DNA of 5,038 nt from Rhodospirillales bacterium 47_12_T64 (lineage in GTDB: Bacteria; Pseudomonadota; Alphaproteobacteria; Kiloniellales; Kiloniellaceae), in assembly GCA_002162915.1 (NCBI GenBank), contig MABB01000119.1:9883-14920 (forward strand). The letters run 5' to 3'. Below the pieces are notes generated by a model that saw only the letters and a list, made by a program, of their open reading frames with translations, did no database searches and was not told the DNA's origin. Shown piece by piece: positions 1 through 5,038 of the stretch (within the stretch, counting starts at the first letter, position 1; each line of letters begins with the position of its first letter). A program made the position numbers and the translations under genes.

Positions 1-339
1 GGATGCATTGGTAAATATTAGTTTTCTACCGGGTAACCGCGTTAGGGCTTCGCCGAGAGCATGGTTGGGGCTGATAACTGAAAAATCTACATCGTGAACA
101 TAGTGCAAATAAAGATCCGGCGCCAAACCATGGTTCACCATTAATCCCTTTAAAGTGGTTCCATAGCGGCGAAAATAATCTTTTTGAACTTTGTGGGCTT
201 CAATGGGGTCAAGATCGAGGAACTCCTGGATGAAACTGCCCATGCGTTTTTCGATTTGACTGAATAAATTATTGGACGCTGGATAGAGTGTATTGTCCAA
301 GTCAAATAACCAAACATCTTTTCCGTCTAGCTGTGTCAT
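1..339 (-). CDS. HAD-family pyrimidine 5'-nucleotidase (SDT1-like), N-terminal part, runs off left edge
   Basis: This cytoplasmic HAD-superfamily phosphatase probably dephosphorylates pyrimidine nucleoside monophosphates (nucleotide clean-up or salvage). Only the first 113 codons are inside the window; the frame is still open at base 1. Visible directly: HAD motif I at residues 13-19 (DLDNTLY), with D13 as the expected nucleophile and D15 as the general acid, and motif II at residues 108-113 (IFTNAS, with T110). The stretch between them has the helical cap composition of this family, including YFRRYGTTLKGL at about 55-66. The start at 339 places motif I about 12 residues in, as is usual. The frame stays open some way upstream with a GTG four codons before, so the start rests on homology; the Shine-Dalgarno (GTGGGA, about 9 bases off) is weak. 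The gene points the same way as argB and engB, its usual neighbours in Alphaproteobacteria, but is separated from argB by the two plus-strand genes. The subfamily is recognised from motifs; the substrate is inferred. Confidence 0.88.
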   Translation of the reverse strand, partial: MTQLDGKDVWLFDLDNTLYPASNNLFSQIEKRMGSFIQEFLDLDPIEAHKVQKDYFRRYGTTLKGLMVNHGLAPDLYLHYVHDVDFSVISPNHALGEALTRLPGRKLIFTNAS

Positions 340-520
340 AGAGTGCAGTCCCACATCGTCGTATTCAGGCTTATTAGATAAACAATGCCTATCAGATTTT
401 AAGGTAAAGCCAAGAAAGAAGTGCTCTCTCAGATAAAAGTGAAGGATTTTGAAAGTTTAAGTACGTGTTAACTGGACTCCGTTAGACTTGGGTCAGAGTA
501 AGTATGAGGGGGCGCAATGT
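340..520. other. Divergent intergenic region between the nucleotidase and the cyclase operon
   Basis: This 181-base region must hold the 5' signals of both the minus-strand nucleotidase and the plus-strand cyclase operon, since the genes diverge. It is AT-rich around 380-460. A TTGAAA hexamer at 449-454 resembles a sigma-70 -35 element for the plus strand, but no good -10 follows at 16-18 bases. On the minus strand no paired -35/-10 stands out either. No strong palindrome, tRNA or riboswitch-like structure was seen. Promoters are expected here but cannot be placed by eye. Confidence 0.5.
506..512 (+). promoter_or_regulatory. Ribosome binding site setting the cyclase start at 521
   Basis: GAGGGGG lies 8 bases before the ATG at 521, an ideal Shine-Dalgarno spacing. 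It supports 521 over the in-frame TTG at 488, which has no purine-rich site before it, and over the ATG at 545, which is preceded only by an A-rich stretch (AAGAAAAG). Confidence 0.75.
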
Positions 521-2248
521 ATGCTTCACCAAGAAAAGAAAAACATGAATAAGAGTGGTGCTTTGCCTGATAAAAATGATAGGGATCGCTGGGATGTAGC
601 CATTCCAGGCGGACCTTTTTCTGATTTTCCCGGTGCTGTTGTTTTGGTGGAAAACAACGGTGTCGTATCCAGCGCGAATGAACAGGCTGAATTACTTTGT
701 AAGTTTATTAACCGTGGGGGATCTGATGAATATAGAGATGCCCTGCAATCAGCACTGAATGGTAAAGCTGCACAGGTAAACCCTTTGCTCATCCGTGCCA
801 AAGAGGAAGAAACCAGCCGGGTTATCGCTGCTTTTGATCTCGCATTACTCCCCTGGGATAGTGGAAATACTGCGTTACTTCTTGGTCGAAATATCTCCCT
901 TGAGAGAAATCTACGTGCAGCTTTAATCGAATCCCGGCAACGTTACCGGGATCTTCTTGAGGCGTCTTGTGACTTTGCATGGGAAACTGATATCGAAGGT
1001 ACGATAACCTTCATCACTCCGGAAGGTGGATTAGGGTTTTCCGCATCTGAATTATCCGGATCTCAGGTTGGGAAATTGTTTTCAGATTTGAAGTCTGTTG
1101 TTACCAATCCTTTCTCCTGCAAGGTACCTTGTGATGAGGAAGAGGTCTGGGTCAAAGATAGCTATGGTGACGAGCACTGCCTCTTAATCACGTCAATGCC
1201 ACTGTGGAGTGACGAGGAAGTCTGGCATGGAAACAGAGGTTTTTGCCGGGACATTACCAAACTGCGCAAAGAAGAAATGTTGCGCGCTGATGAAATTCAT
1301 CGTGAACGGGTTTACAACCGCATTCTGGAAATTGCCCGCAGCGAGATGGTTCCTGTGCGAATGCTGGGTTCTACGGCGTCCTGTTTAATACCTGCGCTCC
1401 CCGTCGATGCGGTTATGATCAGCCATTTTGATGGTGAGATTTGGCAAGCCGTTGCAGAAGAAGGTGAAGCTCTGCAACTGGACGCGGTTGCTCGGGTGCA
1501 GGCTGCTTTGGAAATGGGAGAAACAGTATACCAGGAAACGAGTCCTGACGGTGTACTCGTTGCCGTAAGCACTAAGTTTCGTGATCAGGCAAACGGGTCA
1601 ATATGTCTTTGGCGTAAAGGCCGAAACGTGGGCTGGTCAGAGGGTGAAGCTGAACTTCTTGAGCGAATTCAAACACAAATAGGTATTTCGCTTCAGCAAT
1701 TTGGTCATCATCGCGAGTTACAGACACTTTCCAGTACAGACCCATTGACGGGGCTTTTGAACCGTCGTCAATTTGAACACTTGCTCTCTGGTTTTCTAGA
1801 AGAAAATGCTGGTGATGAGAGAACTCATCTATTGCTCTATTTAGATTTGGATAATTTCAAGTATGTGAACGACGCCTATGGCCATCAGGAAGGCGATAAG
1901 GTGTTACGAGACTTTGCTGAGGTACTAAAACAGAAAACGAGAAGACATGACTGGCTGTCGCGACTTGGCGGGGATGAATTTGCAATTTTCCTACCTGTAG
2001 TTCCAGAAGAGGAAGCCACAAGCAAAGCTCAGGAACTTTTAGAATCGCTAATCCCCGCTTTCTCAAGGGATGATGACCCTGAATGGTCTCTCAGTGCCTC
2101 TGTTGGGGGGTATCTTTTCACCGCACGTGAAGGGCTCAAGCTTTCCGATTTACTCTTACATTCTGACGAAGCTATGTACCGGGTCAAACGATCAGGCAAA
2201 AACGGTGTTTATGTTGTTAAAGAAAAACTGGATGAGATTGGTTTATGA
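521..2248 (+). CDS. Soluble PAS-PAS-GAF-GGDEF diguanylate cyclase
   Basis: This 575-residue protein (from the ATG at 521) should condense two GTP into cyclic di-GMP. Numbering from that ATG, the order is: a PAS-like domain (about 35-126, beginning FPGAVVLVENNGVV), a linking helix, a second PAS domain (about 139-247, YRDLLEASCDFAWETD to the closing GFCRDITKL), a GAF-like region (about 260-394), a short signalling helix, and a GGDEF domain (about 405-570). In the GGDEF domain the entry motif DPLTGLLNRR (407-416), the metal/GTP segment DLDNFKYVND (442-451) and GGDEF itself (483-487) are all intact. RRHD at 474-477, exactly five residues before GGDEF, is a complete RxxD product-inhibition site. 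There is no signal peptide, membrane segment, EAL or HD-GYP domain, so it is a cytoplasmic, synthesis-only enzyme. The PAS/GAF ligand cannot be read from sequence; no haem or cysteine chromophore site is evident. Its TGA overlaps the ATG of the next gene, so the two are co-transcribed. Function is certain at family level, the physiological output unknown. Confidence 0.94.
   Translation: MLHQEKKNMNKSGALPDKNDRDRWDVAIPGGPFSDFPGAVVLVENNGVVSSANEQAELLCKFINRGGSDEYRDALQSALNGKAAQVNPLLIRAKEEETSRVIAAFDLALLPWDSGNTALLLGRNISLERNLRAALIESRQRYRDLLEASCDFAWETDIEGTITFITPEGGLGFSASELSGSQVGKLFSDLKSVVTNPFSCKVPCDEEEVWVKDSYGDEHCLLITSMPLWSDEEVWHGNRGFCRDITKLRKEEMLRADEIHRERVYNRILEIARSEMVPVRMLGSTASCLIPALPVDAVMISHFDGEIWQAVAEEGEALQLDAVARVQAALEMGETVYQETSPDGVLVAVSTKFRDQANGSICLWRKGRNVGWSEGEAELLERIQTQIGISLQQFGHHRELQTLSSTDPLTGLLNRRQFEHLLSGFLEENAGDERTHLLLYLDLDNFKYVNDAYGHQEGDKVLRDFAEVLKQKTRRHDWLSRLGGDEFAIFLPVVPEEEATSKAQELLESLIPAFSRDDDPEWSLSASVGGYLFTAREGLKLSDLLLHSDEAMYRVKRSGKNGVYVVKEKLDEIGL
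2230..2236 (+). promoter_or_regulatory. Internal ribosome binding site for the DUF2336 gene
   Basis: GGATGAG lies inside the last codons of the cyclase gene, 8 bases before the ATG at 2245. Together with the ATGA stop-start overlap it indicates translational coupling and supports the start at 2245. Confidence 0.6.
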
Positions 2249-3528
2249 GTGATCCGACTGATTCGTCCAAGAACGGGAATTTAATGCAGCCAGCTCTTGC
2301 ATATGAAGACGCGAAGGAAATGGCCGAGAGTGATGATGGAGATGTTCGTCTATCTCTCGCGCGACGTGGGGATATTCAGCCAGAAATTTTGTATTTTCTC
2401 GCCGATGATGAAAGTCCGGAGATTCGGCAAGCGATTGCATCAAATGGTCAAACGCCAATGCAAGCTGATTATTTACTGGCTAAAGATATCGATGCCAGAG
2501 TCCGGGAAGAGCTCGCCGAGAAAATTGCCAAACTTGCACCAGAGCTGGATCCAAAAACACAACGTAAAGCCTATGATTTTGTAATGAAAACCATGACAAT
2601 TCTTGTCGAGGATCAGCAGAGCAAGGTTCGAAATATTCTTTCTGATGCGATTAAGGATCTTAATACCATTCCGGTTGCTCTGGTGAAGCAACTTGCTATG
2701 GATGAAAACGATTCCGTTGCTTCACCCATCTTGCAATATTCGCCTATTCTTACAGATGACGATCTTCTTAAACTTATTTGGGATGGAGTCCGGGGCGGCC
2801 GCTTAAAAGCAATTTCTCGAAGAGCCAATATCGGCGAGAAGATAACAGATGCGATCGTTGATACCGAAGATCGGGATGCTATTGCATCTTTGCTGGATAA
2901 TCAAAGTGCACAGATAAGGGAAGAAACACTGGATCGATTGGTCGAACAGGCTCCTGGTGTCGCGATATGGCATAAGCCTCTGGTTAAAAGGCCAAAACTT
3001 TCTCCACTTTCTCTTAAGCGATTAGCTGGGTTTGTAACAGAAGTACTTCTCGAAAATTTATTAGATCGTCCCGGTCTTGATCCGGAAGTATCAACAGCTA
3101 TTGGCCTCGAGGTACGAAAGCGGATGGCAACTGAAAATGTTCTCGATGATACAGCTCCTGACGAGCAGGATGATCTTGCAACCCAGGCCGAGGTGGGCAA
3201 ACTAAATCGAGCTGGGAAACTGACCGAGGACCGTATTACAACAAGGCTACATTGTGGGGATCGAGAGTTTGCTATTCATGCCCTGGCATTGAAGGCTGAT
3301 TTGCCTGCAAAGGTCGCGAGAAGAATGGTTTTGTCGCGGGCTGCGAAAACGGTTGTTGCCCTTGTCTGGAAAGCAGGATTTACGATGGAGCTTGCAAGCC
3401 TTGTTCAATTAAGACTCGCCGGGATCTCTCCCCAACAATCCATCAAGCCGGATGATAATGGGGGGATACCGATCGCAGACAAAGAGTTGGAGTGGCAGAT
3501 AACGCTCTATCTTGATGAAAACGAGTAG
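2245..3528 (+). CDS. DUF2336 (HEAT-like repeat) protein, coupled to the cyclase
   Basis: This 427-residue protein is all helical by appearance, without signal peptide, membrane segment or catalytic motif. I recognise it as a DUF2336-family protein, from its length, the SPILTDDDLLKLIWDG block (166-181), the following LLDNQSAQIREETLDRLVEQA block (216-236), and the C-terminal part rich in ALALKADLP and VVALVWKAGF-type helices (about 345-380). HEAT-like units are visible as recurring acidic-turn plus V/IR helices: DDGDVRLSLARRGD (30-43), DESPEIRQAIASNG (55-68), DIDARVREELAEKI (81-94), DQQSKVRNILSDAI (123-136) and SAQIREETLDRLVE (221-234). Such alpha-solenoids usually bind proteins. An acidic, low-complexity stretch (about 296-315) separates the N- and C-terminal halves. 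The ATG shares four bases with the cyclase stop, so the two proteins are probably made together. A role as partner, regulator or readout of the cyclase is inference from this coupling only; no function is established to my knowledge. Confidence 0.88.
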   Translation: MSDPTDSSKNGNLMQPALAYEDAKEMAESDDGDVRLSLARRGDIQPEILYFLADDESPEIRQAIASNGQTPMQADYLLAKDIDARVREELAEKIAKLAPELDPKTQRKAYDFVMKTMTILVEDQQSKVRNILSDAIKDLNTIPVALVKQLAMDENDSVASPILQYSPILTDDDLLKLIWDGVRGGRLKAISRRANIGEKITDAIVDTEDRDAIASLLDNQSAQIREETLDRLVEQAPGVAIWHKPLVKRPKLSPLSLKRLAGFVTEVLLENLLDRPGLDPEVSTAIGLEVRKRMATENVLDDTAPDEQDDLATQAEVGKLNRAGKLTEDRITTRLHCGDREFAIHALALKADLPAKVARRMVLSRAAKTVVALVWKAGFTMELASLVQLRLAGISPQQSIKPDDNGGIPIADKELEWQITLYLDENE

Positions 3529-3602
3529 GAGCCCTTTGGGAGAGAACATTCCTTTTAAAGCGATGGTCGGTATGTGGCTTGGATGAAAGGGTTTGAGTTG
3601 TC
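3529..3602. other. Short convergent intergenic gap
   Basis: These 74 bases separate the ends of the convergent DUF2336 and argB genes. They contain small palindromes (CCCTTTGGG at 3532-3540, CTTTTAAAG at 3552-3560) and the left arm of the hairpin described at 3587-3611. There is no room for a gene and no open frame of interest. Confidence 0.6.
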
Positions 3603-3611
3603 TCAACCCTT
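3587..3611. terminator. Imperfect hairpin shared by the two convergent gene ends
   Basis: AAGGG-T-TTGAG (3587-3597) can pair with CTCAACCCTT (3602-3611): ten base pairs, one bulged T at 3592 and a four-base loop (TTGT). The right arm includes the argB stop codon and its last codons. The position between convergent genes suits a bidirectional transcription stop, but neither side is followed by a real T-run (plus strand: GTTAATC; minus strand: TCATCC), so it may be only a weak terminator or an mRNA 3'-end stabiliser. Confidence 0.4.
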
Positions 3612-4511
3612 GTTAATCAGTGTCCCGATACCACAGTCCGTGAAGATCTCAAGCAACATAGAGTGAGCAACGCGGCCGTCAAGAATTACGGCTGCATTAA
3701 CGCCGCCATTTACGGCTTCAATACAGGTTTCAAGTTTTGGGATCATCCCGCCACTAATGGTTCCATCTTTTCTGAGATCATGTGCTTTTTGTACAGTGAT
3801 ATCAGATATCAGAGTGCCTTCTTTATCAAGAACCCCGGCTACATCAGTCATAAGCAGTAAACGTGATGCGCCAACCGCAGCGGCAATGGCACCAGCGGCC
3901 GTGTCGGCATTGATATTGTAAGTTTCCCCATCAGGACCAAAGCCAATTGGAGCTATAACAGGTATCATCCCCGATTTATCCAACTCAACCAAAAAGCTCG
4001 GATTGATTTCATCGGGCTCGCCAACAAAGCCAAGATCCAATACCTTTTCTATATTGGAGTCTTCGTCTTTTACTGTTCGTTGCAGTTTACGCGCTTTAAT
4101 CAGGCTACCGTCTTTACCGGATATGCCGACGGCTGTGCCGCCTGCTTTGTTGATTGCCGCCGCTATACGTTTATTGATCCTTCCAGAAAGAACCATTTCA
4201 ACGATTTCTACGGTTTCTGAATCTGTCACACGCAGGCCGTCGACAAATTCGCTGTTTACAGCCAGACGTTTGAGCATTTCCCCGATTTGAGGGCCGCCAC
4301 CGTGAACCACAATTGGGCTAATCCCGACCTGTTTGAGTAAAACAATATCATGCGCAAATTTGTCGGCGAGTTCTGCATCGCCCATTGCATGCCCGCCGTA
4401 CTTGATGACAATCTTTTGCCCTGAATAGCGGCGCATAAATGGTAAGGCCTCTGAAATAGTCTGGGCTGTCCGCAACCACTTTCTCGGGTCCTTAGCATGT
4501 TTTGTCGTCAT
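3603..4511 (-). CDS. argB: Acetylglutamate kinase (N-acetyl-L-glutamate 5-kinase)
   Basis: ArgB phosphorylates N-acetyl-L-glutamate with ATP, the second step of arginine synthesis and usually its controlled step; it acts in the cytoplasm. The 302-residue length is normal for the long, arginine-regulated form. Visible motifs of the amino-acid kinase fold: KYGGHAM (37-43, with the phosphate-binding lysine), VHGGGPQI (69-76), DGLRVTD (91-97), the NINADTAAG block (199-207), [12 protein letters not shown] (218-229) and GGMIPKLE (254-261, with the second conserved lysine). The extra N-terminal helix (about 10-28, [18 protein letters not shown]) and the C-terminal [15 protein letters not shown] block (283-297) are those of hexameric, arginine-inhibited enzymes, so feedback inhibition is likely. 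The ATG at 4511 has AAAGG nine bases before it and fits the family N-terminus. It lies 121 bases downstream of engB on the same strand, with a possible operator in the gap. All key residues are present; the gene appears intact. Confidence 0.97.
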   Translation of the reverse strand: MTTKHAKDPRKWLRTAQTISEALPFMRRYSGQKIVIKYGGHAMGDAELADKFAHDIVLLKQVGISPIVVHGGGPQIGEMLKRLAVNSEFVDGLRVTDSETVEIVEMVLSGRINKRIAAAINKAGGTAVGISGKDGSLIKARKLQRTVKDEDSNIEKVLDLGFVGEPDEINPSFLVELDKSGMIPVIAPIGFGPDGETYNINADTAAGAIAAAVGASRLLLMTDVAGVLDKEGTLISDITVQKAHDLRKDGTISGGMIPKLETCIEAVNGGVNAAVILDGRVAHSMLLEIFTDCGIGTLINKG

Positions 4512-4534
4512 TGTCGGCGGCCTTTGAGCTGTCT

Positions 4535-4554
4535 TGATAATGGGATAATTATCA
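4535..4554. promoter_or_regulatory. Inverted repeat upstream of argB, overlapping a possible extended -10
   Basis: TGATAAT (4535-4541) and ATTATCA (4548-4554) form a perfect 7+7 dyad around six bases, ending 24 bases before the argB ATG. On the argB strand its promoter-distal arm reads TGTGATAAT (complement of 4548-4556), which resembles an extended -10 (TGnTATAAT, five of six matches in the hexamer); a weak AAGACA lies 19 bases further upstream. A repressor site over an argB promoter would explain both. The GATAAT repeats also recall a Fur-type box, but the spacing differs. The dyad is seen; its role is inferred. Confidence 0.35.
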
Positions 4555-4590
4555 CAAGTTTATAACGAAATCTGTCTTGGGACGAAACCC

Positions 4591-4610
4591 AGAGTTAGAA
4601 CAAGAGTTAG
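4591..4610. repeat. 8-base direct repeat in the engB-argB gap
   Basis: AGAGTTAG occurs at 4591-4598 and again at 4603-4610, separated by AACA (12-base period, just over one helical turn). It may be a tandem protein-binding site or chance; nothing else supports a function. Confidence 0.35.
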
Positions 4611-4632
4611 GGCAGGGGATATTCCATCGTGC

Positions 4633-5038
4633 TTATTGCGTCAGGGCTGCAATACTGGCTCTAAGTTCTGTAATCCCATGTGACTTAACAGACGAAGTCT
4701 TGATAACCTGCGGATGAGCAGCGGGTCTTTTGGAAAGCTCTGCAATAAGTTTTTCTTCAACTTTGGCTAGTTCGGCCGGTTTGATTTTGTCGATTTTTGT
4801 CATTAGGACTTGATAGGAAACGGCACAGGTATCGAGTTCATCCATGACTTCCCGGTCGCTGTCCTTAGTCCCGTGGCGAGAATCGATTAGCAAAAAAATC
4901 CGTTTTAACTCTACGCGCCCACGTAAATAGTTGCGGGTAAGGTTGGTCCAATAGGCAATATCAGATTTGGAAGCCTGTGCGTAGCCATAACCCGGCAGGT
5001 CAACAAGCATCAGTCTCTTGCCGAGATCAAAAAAGTTA
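4633..5038 (-). CDS. engB: Ribosome-assembly GTPase EngB/YihA, C-terminal part, runs off right edge
   Basis: EngB (YihA/YsxC) is an essential TRAFAC-class GTPase that helps assemble the large ribosomal subunit in the cytoplasm. The last 134 codons are present. The reading frame continues through the window edge (NFFDLGKRL before the first internal Met), so the ATG at 5010 is internal and not the start. Visible: the G3 motif DLPGYGYA, with the family-typical PGYGYA, close to the edge; FLLIDSRHG, the conserved strand after it; the G4 motif TKIDK; and a G5-like TSSVKSHG near the C-terminus. The family is about 200-220 residues, so the missing 70-90 residues should carry the P-loop (G1) and G2 beyond the window. 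The TAA at 4633-4635 is followed by no strong terminator, so read-through into argB is possible. yidC is the expected upstream neighbour in Alphaproteobacteria. Confidence 0.96.
   Translation of the reverse strand, partial: NFFDLGKRLMLVDLPGYGYAQASKSDIAYWTNLTRNYLRGRVELKRIFLLIDSRHGTKDSDREVMDELDTCAVSYQVLMTKIDKIKPAELAKVEEKLIAELSKRPAAHPQVIKTSSVKSHGITELRASIAALTQ

Noticed and set aside
449..477. TTGAAA as a -35 element for the cyclase operon.
   Set aside because: No hexamer resembling TATAAT follows at 16-18 bases (CTGGAC at 17), so no promoter is called.
504..552. Two tiny frames starting at ATG 504 (14 codons) and ATG 517 (11 codons) over the cyclase start, possible leader peptides.
   Set aside because: ATG 504 lacks a ribosome binding site and ATG 517 sits too close to the one used by 521; the peptides show no regulatory codon pattern, so chance is the simpler reading.
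2901..3200. Antisense open frame of 99 codons inside the DUF2336 gene.
   Set aside because: Low-complexity Ser/Arg/Thr-rich translation, no ribosome binding site, and it lies fully opposite a well-supported gene: a shadow frame. The same holds for the antisense frames at 526-801 and 1312-1572 and for plus-strand frames opposite argB (3663-3860, 4003-4290).
521..3528. Mobile element carrying the two plus-strand genes.
   Set aside because: No transposase, integrase, terminal inverted repeats, target duplications or tRNA were seen at either edge, and base composition does not differ visibly from the flanks.
4574..4592. TGGG/CCCA mini-hairpin after engB as a terminator.
   Set aside because: Only four base pairs with a six-base loop and no T-run on the engB strand; too weak to call.
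5010..5010. ATG at 5010 as the true start of a short GTPase-like protein.
   Set aside because: The frame continues upstream to the window edge with EngB-typical sequence (NFFDLGKRL), and the protein would lack the P-loop; it is an internal methionine.

Overview
The window looks like chromosomal DNA from an alphaproteobacterium with moderate GC content. The evidence is the gene set engB, argB and a SDT1-type HAD pyrimidine 5'-nucleotidase on one strand (a cluster widely conserved in that class, usually yidC-engB-argB-HAD-dapD), plus a DUF2336 protein, a family found mainly in Alphaproteobacteria. I cannot assign a genus from sequence alone. The style (about half GC, long PAS/GAF/GGDEF protein) fits marine Rhodospirillales/Sneathiellales-like lineages, but that is a guess.

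Layout: (1) 1-339, minus strand: N-terminal 113 codons of a HAD pyrimidine 5'-nucleotidase that runs off the left edge. (2) 340-520: a divergent intergenic region. (3) 521-3528, plus strand: a two-gene operon with a 4-base ATGA overlap. It encodes a soluble PAS-PAS-GAF-GGDEF diguanylate cyclase and a HEAT-like DUF2336 protein. (4) 3529-3602: a short convergent gap with an imperfect hairpin that overlaps the argB stop codon. (5) 3603-4511, minus strand: argB, N-acetylglutamate kinase. (6) 4512-4632: argB leader with a 7+7 inverted repeat and an 8-base direct repeat. (7) 4633-5038, minus strand: the C-terminal 134 codons of the GTPase EngB, running off the right edge.

How the genes relate: engB, argB and the nucleotidase are housekeeping genes (ribosome assembly, arginine biosynthesis, nucleotide clean-up) and all point left. 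The plus-strand pair sits between argB and the nucleotidase in the opposite direction, so a signalling cassette appears to have been placed inside a conserved housekeeping cluster. The cyclase has both an intact active site and an intact RxxD inhibitory site, so it probably makes cyclic di-GMP in response to cytoplasmic signals sensed by PAS/GAF. The tightly coupled DUF2336 protein has no established function known to me and is the most interesting object here: it may be a partner or regulator of the cyclase. No RNA genes, mobile elements, CRISPR arrays or attachment sites were seen, and no gene-free stretch exceeds 300 bases.
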